Shown: positions 1 to 8,910, counted from the stretch's first letter. The stretch: 51,740 bases of DNA from an uncultured Clostridia bacterium (GCA_937892655.1 CALBJC010000148.1:1-51740), one strand, 5' to 3'. Notes: a model not told the origin generated them from the sequence alone. Program-made: numbers and translations.

Positions 1-1
1 T

Positions 2-127
2 TCTGAGCTCGGTGTAAATCTTAAGCAGGGCTATAATGGCGATCTCACATCACGTCAGGCTGGTTCAATTGGCGGCCAGATGGTAAAAAAGATGATTGAC
101 GCGTATAAGACTGGTTCAAAATCATAG
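2..127 (+). CDS. alpha/beta-type small acid-soluble spore protein (3' part only)
   Basis: The first 41 codons of the window read in frame 2 end at TAG and match the C-terminal half of alpha/beta-type SASPs. Visible family signatures are ELGVNLKQGYNGDLTSRQAG and GGQMVKKMI, the conserved DNA-contacting and helix regions. These proteins coat and protect DNA in dormant spores and are degraded at germination by the GPR protease. The N-terminal part lies outside the window. A perfect intrinsic terminator follows 25 bases after the stop, so this is the end of a transcription unit. It is the strongest direct sign that the organism forms endospores. The assignment is confident despite truncation. Confidence 0.9.
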   Translation, partial: SELGVNLKQGYNGDLTSRQAGSIGGQMVKKMIDAYKTGSKS

Positions 128-152
128 TATTTTCATTAATAACTAGAAATGT

Positions 153-182
153 AAAAACCCGCTTGAAATCAAGCGGGTTTTT
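153..182 (+). terminator. intrinsic terminator of the spore protein gene
   Basis: A perfect 12-base-pair inverted repeat (AAAAACCCGCTT / AAGCGGGTTTTT) with a 6-base loop ends in a T run. It ends transcription of the spore protein gene before the sugar transferase promoter. Confidence 0.92.
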
Positions 183-288
183 AATTATATCATTAGGACA
201 GTTAAAATATAAAAATGAATTGTAGAGTGGTTTGTTTTGTGCAGGGTGACATATTTGAAATATAAATGGAAAATAGTATGTTATTTGT

Positions 289-317
289 TTGACGAGTGCA
301 GTAATTTGTGATATAAT
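289..317 (+). promoter_or_regulatory. sigma-A promoter of the sugar transferase gene
   Basis: TTGACG (289-294) and TATAAT (312-317) are separated by exactly 17 bases, a near-consensus housekeeping promoter. It lies between the terminator at 153-182 and the GTG start at 371. Confidence 0.85.
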
Positions 318-370
318 ACACTTGATTAATATAAATGTGTAGCATTTCGCAAGTTGGAAGGTGTGTTTGG

Positions 371-1045
371 GTGAAAACTGCAGTTATTACAAAAGAAAAA
401 GAAATTGTTTTGGACCGCAATGCAGTTATCAATGAAAAACGAGTATATCAGATTTTAAAGCGTTCCCAGGATATATTGCTTTCGTTTTTGGCTCTTGTCA
501 TTCTGTGGCCGATTTTGCTGATAATAGCTTTGATAATTTACATAGATAGTCCTGGAGCGAGCCCGTTCTTTTCTCAGAAAAGAGTCGGTATGAATGGTAA
601 AGTGTTCAATTTTTATAAGTTCCGCTCAATGATTCCTGATGCTGAAAAGAAACTTAATGTACTGCTTGAACAAAATGAAATGGATGGGCCGGTATTCAAG
701 ATCAAGGATGATCCGAGAATTACGAGAGTTGGTAAATTTATTAGAAAAACAAGTATTGATGAGTTGCCTCAGCTTATTAATATACTCAAAGGTGATATGT
801 CGTTTGTTGGTCCAAGACCGGCGTTACCAAGAGAGGTAGAGCATTATTCTGATTATGAAAACCAGCGTCTGTACGTTTTACCAGGTCTTACATGCTATTG
901 GCAGGTACAGCCAAATCGTAATGAGGTTGAATTTGATGAATGGATGGCGCTTGATATTAAGTATATCAAGGAGCGCTCTTTTTTAGTTGACTGGAAGATT
1001 CTTTTCAAAACACTGGGAGTTGTAATCAATATGGATGGCAGATAA
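371..1045 (+). CDS. undecaprenyl-phosphate sugar-1-phosphate transferase (WcaJ/bacterial sugar transferase family)
   Basis: This 224-residue protein is a monotopic polyprenyl-phosphate sugar-phosphotransferase, which loads the first sugar-1-phosphate onto undecaprenyl phosphate to start a surface glycan. One hydrophobic segment (about residues 26-50) is followed by the family blocks QKRVGMNGKVFNFYKFRSM, DPRITRVGKFIRKTSIDELP and LKGDMSFVGPRP. The GTG at 371 is preferred because GGAAGGTG lies 8 bases before it; the upstream ATG at 335 has no ribosome site. Length fits the short, catalytic-domain-only form of the family. The donor sugar cannot be read from sequence. It may act in the same pathway as the EpsG-type polymerase at 3186, but they are separate transcription units. 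Confidence 0.9.
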   Translation: MKTAVITKEKEIVLDRNAVINEKRVYQILKRSQDILLSFLALVILWPILLIIALIIYIDSPGASPFFSQKRVGMNGKVFNFYKFRSMIPDAEKKLNVLLEQNEMDGPVFKIKDDPRITRVGKFIRKTSIDELPQLINILKGDMSFVGPRPALPREVEHYSDYENQRLYVLPGLTCYWQVQPNRNEVEFDEWMALDIKYIKERSFLVDWKILFKTLGVVINMDGR

Positions 1046-1084
1046 TCCGATGAATCATATAGTCTTTGTTAATATCCACAATAT

Positions 1085-1120
1085 TTTGCGGTTTGGTTTG
1101 TGCCAAATCGCAAATTTTTG
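1085..1120 (+). terminator. intrinsic terminator after the sugar transferase
   Basis: TTTGCGGTTTGG (1085-1096) pairs with CCAAATCGCAAA (1103-1114) with one G-T wobble, followed by a T run. Confidence 0.8.
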
Positions 1121-1216
1121 TGTTTGGGCTTTTATTTGTTTTCTTATTGTGCTATACTTATTATGTAAAATTGTGTAGAATTTGAATAAAAAGCATTTTT
1201 CGGAGGTGTAGAAAAT

Positions 1217-2233
1217 ATGTCAGCAAGACGTAGAAGACCGTGGTACAAAAGGCTCAAATATAAAAATATAATGGTAGCCTTAATGGCAATGATTTTCATT
1301 ATTTTAGTTATCGTTGCTGCTTGTCAGGCGGGCGGTAATGATAAGGATGAGGATGAATCATCAAAAGAGGATTCTTCATCAGTTGAGGATACATCATCAA
1401 CCCCAGAGCCGTCAGTAATAATCGCTACTGACTATACTCCTGTTGAGGTTTCAAACGATAAGATTTATGAGGGTAACCTTATCCTTGTAAACAACGATAC
1501 GAAGTATAACTCAACCCCTGCAAACCTTGTAAATGTATATAACTCAAAGACATCGAATTTCAAGGCTAAGGATATGCTCGTTGAACTTGACGGCACACTT
1601 ATGCAGGCGTTAAACTCAATGCTTGATGAGTTTGCAAGGCAGACGGGCGGTACACACGTAATGATTATAAGCGGTTACCGCTCAGTTGAATATCAGCAGC
1701 AGCTTTACGATGAAGAGCTTGCATCTACCGGTCAGACAAGCTCAACTCTCGTTACAATTCCTGGCTACAGCGAACATCATACTGGTATGGCTACTGACTT
1801 TGGCCTTTATCCTACAGATGGCGTTTATCGTCAGTATGACGGCGAGGGTGACTACGCTTGGATTGAAGAAAACTGCCATAAGTATGGTATAATCCTGCGT
1901 TACCCTGAGGGCAAGCTTGATATTACGGGTATCGACAACGAGCCATGGCATTTCAGATATGTAGGCAAGCCACATTCTACATACATTATGTCAAACGGCA
2001 TCTGTCTGGAAGAATACATCGAGCTTTTGAGAGATTATACCCTCAATACCCAGCCTTTATATGTAACAGCTGATGATGGCGACAGATACGCTGTTTACTA
2101 TGTAGCGGCATCAGAAAATTCAGCGGATAACATTACAGCTATCCCGATTCCAAGATATGCAGATGAAACTGTATATGAATACTCAATTTCAGGTAATAAT
2201 ATTGATGGCTTTATTGTAACTGTCAAATTATAA
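1217..2233 (+). CDS. VanY-type D-alanyl-D-alanine carboxypeptidase, membrane-anchored
   Basis: A 338-residue zinc peptidase of the VanY/DacB family (PF02557), which trims the terminal D-Ala from peptidoglycan stem peptides outside the membrane. An Arg-rich start (residues 4-7) precedes a hydrophobic segment at about 18-35. VAAC at 33-36 could be a lipobox, so it is either a lipoprotein or anchored by the uncleaved segment. A Ser/Glu/Asp-rich linker (about 40-65) leads to the catalytic domain. There SGYRS, SEHHTGMATDFGL (metal-binding His and Asp) and EPWHFRYVG (last His ligand) are all present. About 65 residues extend beyond the core. The Shine-Dalgarno is CGGAGG at 1201. The mrp gene follows after 32 bases with no terminator between, so the two are probably co-transcribed. 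Confidence 0.88.
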   Translation: MSARRRRPWYKRLKYKNIMVALMAMIFIILVIVAACQAGGNDKDEDESSKEDSSSVEDTSSTPEPSVIIATDYTPVEVSNDKIYEGNLILVNNDTKYNSTPANLVNVYNSKTSNFKAKDMLVELDGTLMQALNSMLDEFARQTGGTHVMIISGYRSVEYQQQLYDEELASTGQTSSTLVTIPGYSEHHTGMATDFGLYPTDGVYRQYDGEGDYAWIEENCHKYGIILRYPEGKLDITGIDNEPWHFRYVGKPHSTYIMSNGICLEEYIELLRDYTLNTQPLYVTADDGDRYAVYYVAASENSADNITAIPIPRYADETVYEYSISGNNIDGFIVTVKL

Positions 2234-2265
2234 TTTTGCTTTTTAGAAAGGAAGCGCAAATAAAC

Positions 2266-3090
2266 ATGAGCGAATGTACACATAACTGCTCTACCTGCTC
2301 ACAGAACTGTTCTTCAAGAGAACAGCAGAGCCTTATTGAAAAGCCACATGAGCTTTCAAAAATCAAAAAGGTAATAGGCGTTGTCAGTGGTAAGGGCGGT
2401 GTAGGTAAGTCACTTGTAACCTCTATGATGGCAGTAGCCGCACAAAGAGCAGGCTACAAGACAGCCATTTTGGATGCAGATATTACCGGCCCTTCAATCC
2501 CTAAGGCTTTCGGCCTTGACGGCAAAAGAGCGTCTGCAACAGACAACGGTATCTTACCTGTAAAATCAAAAATGGATATTTCGGTAATGTCTATAAATCT
2601 TCTTTTGGAGGATGACCGTCAGCCAGTTATCTGGCGTGGCCCTGTTATCGCAGGCGTTGTAAAGCAGTTCTGGCAGGATGTTATCTGGGATGAGGTAGAC
2701 TATATGTTTGTAGATATGCCTCCGGGAACAGGCGACGTGCCATTAACAGTATTCCAGTCAATTCCGCTTGACGGCATCATCGTTGTAACATCTCCTCAGG
2801 ATTTGGTTTCAATGATCGTTTCAAAGGCTGTAAATATGGCTAAGATGATGAACGTGAAGATCCTCGGCGTAGTTGAGAACATGAGCTATGTAAAGTGCCC
2901 TGACTGCGACAAGCAGATTAAGATTTTCGGCGAAAGCAATATCGATAAGATTGCTGCAGAAAACGGCATTGAAGTTTTGGCAAAGCTGCCAATCGACCCT
3001 GAGCTTGCATCTCTTGTTGACAAGGGCTGTATCGAGCTTTATGAAACGGACGCTATTGATGAAATGGCAAATAAGCTGTTAGTTGACTAA
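2266..3090 (+). CDS. mrp: Mrp/NBP35-family Fe-S cluster carrier ATPase
   Basis: A 274-residue P-loop ATPase of the Mrp/ApbC family, which binds a labile [4Fe-4S] cluster and hands it to apo-proteins. The deviant Walker A GKGGVGKS sits at about residues 44-51, the Walker B-like FVDMPPGTGD at about 145-154, and the cluster-binding CPDC in a KCPDCDK context near 205. A short N-terminal Cys-rich segment (CTHNCSTCSQNC, residues 4-15) resembles the extra N-terminal Cys motif of NBP35-type proteins. The start at 2266 is chosen because AGAAAGGAAG lies just upstream; translation from the earlier in-frame TTG at 2236 would run through the ribosome site. An intrinsic terminator follows at once. Confidence 0.92.
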   Translation: MSECTHNCSTCSQNCSSREQQSLIEKPHELSKIKKVIGVVSGKGGVGKSLVTSMMAVAAQRAGYKTAILDADITGPSIPKAFGLDGKRASATDNGILPVKSKMDISVMSINLLLEDDRQPVIWRGPVIAGVVKQFWQDVIWDEVDYMFVDMPPGTGDVPLTVFQSIPLDGIIVVTSPQDLVSMIVSKAVNMAKMMNVKILGVVENMSYVKCPDCDKQIKIFGESNIDKIAAENGIEVLAKLPIDPELASLVDKGCIELYETDAIDEMANKLLVD

Positions 3091-3096
3091 CACATA

Positions 3097-3123
3097 AAAA
3101 AGCCTTCCTTTCGGAAGGCTTTT
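3097..3123 (+). terminator. intrinsic terminator after mrp
   Basis: AAAAGCCTTCC and GGAAGGCTTTT form a perfect 11-base-pair stem around a TTTC loop and end in a T run. Confidence 0.92.
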
Positions 3124-3125
3124 CA

Positions 3126-3154
3126 TTTACAAACCACATTTAGTATGTTATAAT
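3126..3154 (+). promoter_or_regulatory. sigma-A promoter of the EpsG-like gene
   Basis: TTTACA (3126-3131) and TATAAT (3149-3154) are separated by 17 bases, directly after the mrp terminator and 31 bases before the GTG start. Confidence 0.83.
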
Positions 3155-3185
3155 CAAAAGATAGAGAGAATAAAGGAGAATAAAA

Positions 3186-5375
3186 GTGGTTGTATATAAT
3201 ATATACCTTATAATTGTTGTTTTGATGACAGTTATGTTTAGCTGTGCAAGAAAAAAGTTTTTTCTTTCCACAGATAACAGAATAATTGTTGATAACAAAA
3301 TAAATGTAGATATGCTGTGTAAGGTAGCGTTTTGTATAGTCGCATTTGGATATCTTGCTTTTCTTGCGGCAAACAGATATGATGTCGGATTTGACTATTT
3401 TCAGTATACTATCAATTATAGTATGCTTGATGAATGCTCTTCATTTTCACAGGCCCTCAAAGCGCATGATGTGTATGAACCCGGGTATGTCATGCTTGAA
3501 TATTTGCTGTGTCAGATATCGACGGATTACGAGTTCTTTTTGTTGGCTCACGCGCTTATTGTAAATGTAATTTTTGCGATTTCTATCATTTGTTACAGTA
3601 GATCTGTTTATATTTCATCAGTACTTTATCTTACGATGAATGTTTTTGCTGTAAGCATGAATTTTTCACGACAGATACTGGCCATTGCGATAGTTTTTGC
3701 TGGCTTTGGGTTGTTGAAAAAGAGAAAATATTTTACGTTTTCTCTCATAATAATATTGGCTTCAACATTTCATTTGTCAATGCTGTTGATGTTTGTCGCG
3801 GTAGTGTTGTGTATAATAAAGCCGAAGAAGAGTATATATGCAGTATTGTTTTTTGCTGCGATGATAGTACTGTGTTTTTCAGATGAAATTATAGAATTTG
3901 TATGTGAAAAGATTCCTAAATATAGCATTTATATTGGTAGAATTTATCTTAGTATGAACGGAGATACTCATATCTGCGCGATAATTGCCGCATTGTCTAT
4001 TATCGTTATTCTGTTTTACTTTTTTAGCTCATGGAAAGAGTATTCTCAATCTGTTGATATCTATGCCAATATAGCTTTTATTAGTCTGATTATCAGTATA
4101 GCGATGGAAAAACACTATATACTTGATAGATTCCAGTTTGTATTTTCTGCCTTTTATATCATTATCATTGCTGATTTGATGTGGTATTTATGCAAAAGTG
4201 GCCCTTCATATATTGTCAAACTTAAATCTGTCAATGAAAAAAGAGTGCTGCTGAAAAATAAAGAATTCTGGTCGCTAATAGTAAATGTGGTTGCAGCGTT
4301 TGTTCTTGTATTCTTAACTACCGAAAACTATACTTATGCTGCAGATACAGGTTCTCACAGAGCGTATCCATATACAACGATGAACGATAAACTGCGAAGA
4401 GTTATTCATAATAGCAAAACAAATGAAGAAATACTCAAGACAACGACTTTGTTTCCTGAATATCTTGAGCTTCTTGATAATGATGATTATATTGTAACAG
4501 TTTCATATTATAATGATTGGCGAACAAAGAATCAGTTTAACAAGATTTTTTTGGATAAAGCGCAAGATGCAATCAACTCTCTTGGTATCATGCACATTTT
4601 TGAGCATAGTATTACAAGCCATAATAAGAGTGGAGCGTTTGTTATTGAAAAAGGAAATCTTGTAAGCGAAGTGCTGAAAGGTTCTCTCAAGTATGAATTA
4701 TCAAGAGATAAGCATTTTTATGCGTATGGTCTTGGTTCAGAACACTGGATTTGTGTTGATGGTGTTGTATATGAAACTTCTGTAAGATCTATGGATTTTC
4801 TTGTGTACAGCATCTCTCAAAACAAGGTTATCGACTATTGTTCGGTGATTCAGGGAGACTATTGGCATACACCGATAGTTTACCATAATGTGCTTGACAA
4901 CTATGACGAAATAAGAAAAGATGATATCGAAGTGTACAAAGATGTATTCTATGCTATGTGTGATTCATCCAATACGGTAATTATTTATAATAACAATGAA
5001 GATTATGATGGACGAAAACTTTCAGTAGCATATGATGAGTATTACAGAATGCTTGGCAGCAGCATTACAGTAGATGCACTGTGTAATCAAAATGTAGCCG
5101 CTATACGATTTGGCGGGGAATGGAGAGAAACTATATATCCTTCATCTCCTGCGCAGATTGAGGCAGATGTGAATGGCGTTGTGTATGATATTTATGCTGA
5201 CAGTTATAAATCTTACTGTAAGATTAACGGCGTCGAAGTTTCTGTTGCCAAAACGGGTGTCAATATACTCATTATTTCACCTGAAGGAGAAATAATATTC
5301 AATGGTTCGGTTGATATATATGGCGGATACGATACTGTAACAGTAAGCGATGATTATGCGCAGATACCTGCATAA
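3186..5375 (+). CDS. EpsG-family polysaccharide polymerase fused to repeated extracellular ILEI/FAM3-like modules
   Basis: The N-terminal ~345 residues form a polytopic membrane domain of the EpsG type (PF14897). It carries the hallmark loop NRYDVGFDYFQYT (about 62-74), a later EPGYVMLEYLL block and NFSRQILAIAI in a following helix. EpsG proteins are thought to polymerise lipid-linked repeat units outside the membrane. After a last hydrophobic segment (about 360-378) comes a soluble tail of about 345 residues, unusually long for the family. It contains related segments: about 425-495 (IVTVSYYNDW...NSLGI), about 517-645 (HWICVDGVVY...FLVYSIS...RMLGS) and about 659-722 (CKINGVEVSVAKTGVNILII). 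Their pattern (IxVDG, (G/D)xNxLVx, later IVxxSYxxD...LG) resembles ILEI/FAM3 domains, which bind glycans in the POMGNT1 stem. The module call is from memory of the pattern and needs a profile search. Start GTG has AGGAG at 3174. Confidence 0.72.
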   Translation: MVVYNIYLIIVVLMTVMFSCARKKFFLSTDNRIIVDNKINVDMLCKVAFCIVAFGYLAFLAANRYDVGFDYFQYTINYSMLDECSSFSQALKAHDVYEPGYVMLEYLLCQISTDYEFFLLAHALIVNVIFAISIICYSRSVYISSVLYLTMNVFAVSMNFSRQILAIAIVFAGFGLLKKRKYFTFSLIIILASTFHLSMLLMFVAVVLCIIKPKKSIYAVLFFAAMIVLCFSDEIIEFVCEKIPKYSIYIGRIYLSMNGDTHICAIIAALSIIVILFYFFSSWKEYSQSVDIYANIAFISLIISIAMEKHYILDRFQFVFSAFYIIIIADLMWYLCKSGPSYIVKLKSVNEKRVLLKNKEFWSLIVNVVAAFVLVFLTTENYTYAADTGSHRAYPYTTMNDKLRRVIHNSKTNEEILKTTTLFPEYLELLDNDDYIVTVSYYNDWRTKNQFNKIFLDKAQDAINSLGIMHIFEHSITSHNKSGAFVIEKGNLVSEVLKGSLKYELSRDKHFYAYGLGSEHWICVDGVVYETSVRSMDFLVYSISQNKVIDYCSVIQGDYWHTPIVYHNVLDNYDEIRKDDIEVYKDVFYAMCDSSNTVIIYNNNEDYDGRKLSVAYDEYYRMLGSSITVDALCNQNVAAIRFGGEWRETIYPSSPAQIEADVNGVVYDIYADSYKSYCKINGVEVSVAKTGVNILIISPEGEIIFNGSVDIYGGYDTVTVSDDYAQIPA

Positions 5376-5383
5376 CTGAATAT

Positions 5384-5417
5384 AACAGCTCGTAAATAAA
5401 TCTTACGGGCTGTTTTT
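5384..5417 (+). terminator. intrinsic terminator after the EpsG-like gene
   Basis: AACAGCTCGTAA (5384-5395) pairs with TTACGGGCTGTT (5403-5414), with one wobble, followed by TTT. Confidence 0.85.
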
Positions 5418-5518
5418 GTTATAGATAATAGTTGACAGAACTATATGAATTGATTAGTACTATAATTATATGATAATAGACCGATGAAACATTAGTTTAT
5501 AGTTTATATAGCATTATA

Positions 5519-5547
5519 TTGACAATGAGTTTTCCTCGTGATATAAT
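5519..5547 (+). promoter_or_regulatory. consensus sigma-A promoter of the AraC regulator
   Basis: TTGACA (5519-5524) and TATAAT (5542-5547) with a 17-base spacer are a perfect consensus. The ribosome site GGAGG follows at 5566. Confidence 0.9.
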
Positions 5548-5577
5548 TAATATATCAATCACAATGGAGGTGCTTTT

Positions 5578-6444
5578 ATGGCAGTTTCAATGTTTCAGAA
5601 TAATGATATATGCTCATCGCGAGTATTGCATACTCCTACAAGTTTTGCTATTGAAAATCTGTTTTACCTTCAGGAAACAGGTCAGCTTACAGCGCAAAAA
5701 AACCATATAAGTGAAAGAAAAGGCTTGGAGTCGTATCTGTTTTTCATCGTTCTTGACGGCTGCGGTAAGGTAACAACGGGTGGCAAAAGCTATGATGTAA
5801 AGTCAGGCGACTGTGTGTTTATAGACTGCACAAAGCCATATTCCCATAAATCAACAGATGAAAAATGGTCACTTCGCTGGGTTCATTTCTCTGCTAAGAA
5901 TATGCCGGCTATCTATGAAAGATTTTCAGACCGAGGCGGTGAAGCCTGCTTTAATTCTGTAAATTTTTTAAGATACAATAAGCTTTTGCAGGATATCTAT
6001 GCAATAGCAACATCAGAAAGCCCTGCTAAAGATATGAAGATAAATGAAAAGCTCGCTGGAGTTCTCGCGTGTATTATGGAAGATTGCTTTTTAAAGTCTG
6101 AAAACAATACCCTGTCAGTTCCGTCAAGAGATTTATCTGATGTAAAGGCGTATATCAAAGAAAACTATGCCAAAAAGCTGACGCTTGATGGCATTGCAGA
6201 AAAGTTCTATATAAATAAGTTTTATCTTGCAAGACTTTTCAAAGAGCAGTTTGGTATGACGATTGTTTCATACATTACTCTTATCAGAATTACTCAGGCA
6301 AAACAGCTTCTGCGTTTTTCAGATATGGCTATTGAAAATGTAGCTTATGAGGTAGGCTTTGCTGACGCTAATTATTTCTCAAGAATATTCAAGCGTACAG
6401 AGGGCGTATCGCCTGGAGAATTCAGAAAAACATGGATTAAATAG
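5578..6444 (+). CDS. AraC-family transcriptional regulator with cupin sensor domain
   Basis: The 288-residue protein has an N-terminal cupin-type ligand domain (about 45-130; GGKSYDVKSGDCVFIDCTKP is a typical AraC_binding strand pair). The C-terminal double helix-turn-helix (about 190-285) shows LTLDGIAEKFYINKFYLARLFK and the signature block VAYEVGFADANYFSRIFKR. Such proteins usually sense a sugar or other small metabolite and activate a neighbouring transport or catabolic operon. No such operon lies next to it: it is a single-gene unit between two terminators, so its target is probably elsewhere. The ligand cannot be inferred. The start is supported by GGAGG 8 bases upstream. Confidence 0.9.
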   Translation: MAVSMFQNNDICSSRVLHTPTSFAIENLFYLQETGQLTAQKNHISERKGLESYLFFIVLDGCGKVTTGGKSYDVKSGDCVFIDCTKPYSHKSTDEKWSLRWVHFSAKNMPAIYERFSDRGGEACFNSVNFLRYNKLLQDIYAIATSESPAKDMKINEKLAGVLACIMEDCFLKSENNTLSVPSRDLSDVKAYIKENYAKKLTLDGIAEKFYINKFYLARLFKEQFGMTIVSYITLIRITQAKQLLRFSDMAIENVAYEVGFADANYFSRIFKRTEGVSPGEFRKTWIK

Positions 6445-6459
6445 AATATTCAGATACAA

Positions 6460-6488
6460 AAAATCCCGCTGAACTTCAGCGGGATTTT
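6460..6488. terminator. bidirectional terminator between the AraC gene and secDF
   Basis: AAAATCCCGCTGAA (6460-6473) and TTCAGCGGGATTTT (6475-6488) form a long symmetrical hairpin with A and T runs on either side. It serves both converging genes. Confidence 0.9.
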
Positions 6489-6501
6489 GCTTTTTGATTT
6501 A

Positions 6502-8814
6502 TTAAGCCTTTTTCTTCTTTCTGTTCTGCCATAATACCCAGAGGGTTGGAGCGATACAGTTAGATGAGTAAACACCTGATACCATACCAACGATGAGCGG
6601 AATTGTAAAGCTCTGAATTGATGTGATACCGTAGAATGCACATACAACAGCAACGATGATCATTGCAGAGAGTGTTGTGATTGTGGTGTTGATAGAACGG
6701 CTGAGAGTCTGTGCAACTGAGTTTGAAACAAGCTCTTCAACAGGAGTATTCGCACCCATGATACGGGTATTTTCTCTTACTCTGTCGTAGATGATGATTG
6801 TTGCATTGATTGAGTAACCGAGGATTGTGAGCAGTACCGCCATAAAGTTAGCGTCGATACTGAAGCCTGCGAATACAAAACAAGCGTAAACCATAACCAT
6901 ATCGTGAACAAGAGCAACTACAGCCATGCAGCCTGCTGAGATACCGCCGATCTTCTTGAATCTGAAGCCGATGTAGATAACCATAATAACAGCAGCAGCG
7001 GCTACAGCAACCAAGCACTTGAAGAAGAATTCCTTACCGTTTGTAGGTGAAACGTCACTTGTTGAGTATGACTCAATGTTGTTGTCAGCATACTTTGTCT
7101 GTAAAGCTTCCTTGATCTTTATCTGTTCAGCATTGCCGATACCTTCCTTAGTTGAGAATGAAAGGTTGATTGTCTTTGAGCTGTCAGCCATATTTTCGCC
7201 GAGCTTTACGATACAATCCTGACCTGCTGCTTCTTCAACGATAGCTTCGATTTCGTTTGTAGTAACCTCGCCCTCGTAGCTGTAAGAAATGAGAGTACCG
7301 CCCTTGAATTCGATAGCGATGTTAAGACCGCCGACAAATGTCATAACGATAGCAACAACTGCGATAAGTGTTGAAACTGTATAGAACTTGAATGAATGCT
7401 TGCAAACGTTGAGTGGCTTTACAGGCTTTGCTGTCTTGCCTTCCTTGAGGTCACCATACAAAGTTCTGTTCTTAAAGCACTTGAACTTTGAAAGGGATGA
7501 AACCATCAGTCTTGAGAAGAAGATACCAAAGAGGAAGTTTAAGATGATACCTACCAAGAGCGTGTAACCGAGTGAGTAGATAGTACCTGCTGTTGCCGCA
7601 CCGAATGCGAAGAAGATAGGTGTCAAGAGTGTTGCAAACAAGCTGTCTGTAGGACCAAACGCACCCATTAAGATGATAGCAACAAAGATAACTGTGATGT
7701 TGCCGTCAAATACAGCGTTCCAGGCCTTCTTGTAGCCTGTTTCGATAGCGCCTGCCAGCGACTTGCCTGCTCTTAATTCTTCCTTGATACGCTCAGCGGT
7801 AATAACGTTTGCGTCAACGCCCATACCGATTGAGAGAATGATACCCGCAATACCAGGGATTGTGAGCGAGAAGCTTGGGATTGAAGCGAAGAAGCCTGAG
7901 ATAGCGGCTACTGAGAAGATAACCTGACCTGTAAGGCCGATAACCGCAACAACACCCTGAAGCTTGTACATTGAAATCATAAAGATAGCAACTGCGATAA
8001 ATGCAATAACGCCTGCAAATACCATTGCGTTCTTAGCGCCTTCACCGAGAGTTGGTGAAATAGTTGATGTTGATGTAGCAACAAGCTTGAATGGGATTGA
8101 ACCTGAGTTAATCTTACTTGCGAGTGCCTGAGCAGAATCTGCGTCAAATCTGCCTGAGATGTAAGCTGTATCGCTGTTGATAGTTTCATTTACAGTAGGC
8201 GCTGAAACGCAGGTTTCATCCATCCAGATCGAGATTGGAATACCTGTTCCTGCAAGCTCTCTTGTAGCAGCTGCGAATGCTTCCTGAGCAGTCTTGTTGA
8301 TCTTGAGCATTACCTGCCATTCGCCGTTTGACTGATTTGTCTGCATGATAACAGCCTGAGCCTTTTCAACGTCAGCACCGGTAAGAACGATCTCACCGCT
8401 TCTTTCTGAACCCTTTACAAACTGTAAAACAGCTGTTTCGCCAAGCTCTGCGATAGCGGCTTCAGGGTTGAAGTCTGTTTCGCCTGCCTGCCAAGGGAAT
8501 GATACCAAAACACGGTTTTTAGCAGTATCTGCAAAAACCTCACTGTCTGTTACGCCCAGAGCGATAAGACGCTGTTCGATAACGCCCTTTGCAATTTCCA
8601 TATCCTCTGCAGAAGCGTCATAGCCTTCTTCAGGCTCGAATGTGGCACTTACACCACCCTGAATATCGATACCCCAACGGATATCCTCTGCGCCCTTGAC
8701 ATAAGTTGTCTTTACATCACCATACTGGGATGACAGACCGAAGAATGTCAGATAACCCATTATCGCAATGAATGCAACAACTATAAAAAACGTGGATTTT
8801 TTTATACGTCGCAC
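6502..8814 (-). CDS. secDF: fused protein translocase subunit SecDF
   Basis: This 770-residue protein joins SecD (about 1-440) and SecF (about 460-770) in one chain. SecDF uses the proton gradient to help pull secreted proteins through SecYEG from the outer side. The SecD half shows RWGIDIQGGV (conserved first periplasmic motif), a long extracytoplasmic domain and the membrane block GIILSIGMGVDANVITAERI. The SecF half has the matching MAVLLTILGYSINATIIIYDRVREN. A basic, hydrophobic N-terminus (residues 1-27) gives the first membrane helix. The GTG start at 8814 has AGGAGG 8 bases upstream. Fusion is common in Bacilli and in part of the Clostridia, while many Clostridia keep secD and secF separate. 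Confidence 0.95.
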   Translation of the reverse strand: MRRIKKSTFFIVVAFIAIMGYLTFFGLSSQYGDVKTTYVKGAEDIRWGIDIQGGVSATFEPEEGYDASAEDMEIAKGVIEQRLIALGVTDSEVFADTAKNRVLVSFPWQAGETDFNPEAAIAELGETAVLQFVKGSERSGEIVLTGADVEKAQAVIMQTNQSNGEWQVMLKINKTAQEAFAAATRELAGTGIPISIWMDETCVSAPTVNETINSDTAYISGRFDADSAQALASKINSGSIPFKLVATSTSTISPTLGEGAKNAMVFAGVIAFIAVAIFMISMYKLQGVVAVIGLTGQVIFSVAAISGFFASIPSFSLTIPGIAGIILSIGMGVDANVITAERIKEELRAGKSLAGAIETGYKKAWNAVFDGNITVIFVAIILMGAFGPTDSLFATLLTPIFFAFGAATAGTIYSLGYTLLVGIILNFLFGIFFSRLMVSSLSKFKCFKNRTLYGDLKEGKTAKPVKPLNVCKHSFKFYTVSTLIAVVAIVMTFVGGLNIAIEFKGGTLISYSYEGEVTTNEIEAIVEEAAGQDCIVKLGENMADSSKTINLSFSTKEGIGNAEQIKIKEALQTKYADNNIESYSTSDVSPTNGKEFFFKCLVAVAAAAVIMVIYIGFRFKKIGGISAGCMAVVALVHDMVMVYACFVFAGFSIDANFMAVLLTILGYSINATIIIYDRVRENTRIMGANTPVEELVSNSVAQTLSRSINTTITTLSAMIIVAVVCAFYGITSIQSFTIPLIVGMVSGVYSSNCIAPTLWVLWQNRKKKKA

Positions 8815-8881
8815 TGTTGTTTCCTCCTATATAAAAGCATATATAATTTGCCGAATTAAACTAAAACGACATTTACAAGAT

Positions 8882-8910
8882 ATTTTACCGCTTTTTGCGT
8901 CAAAAGTCAA
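8882..8910 (-). promoter_or_regulatory. sigma-A promoter of secDF (minus strand)
   Basis: Read on the minus strand, TTGACT (8910-8905) and TAAAAT (8887-8882) are separated by 17 bases, giving a leader of about 65 bases before the GTG start. Confidence 0.8.

Noticed and set aside
202..432. Minus-strand 76-residue frame over the sugar transferase start
   Set aside because: It overlaps the plus-strand sigma-A promoter and ribosome site and has no recognisable domain or good ribosome site.
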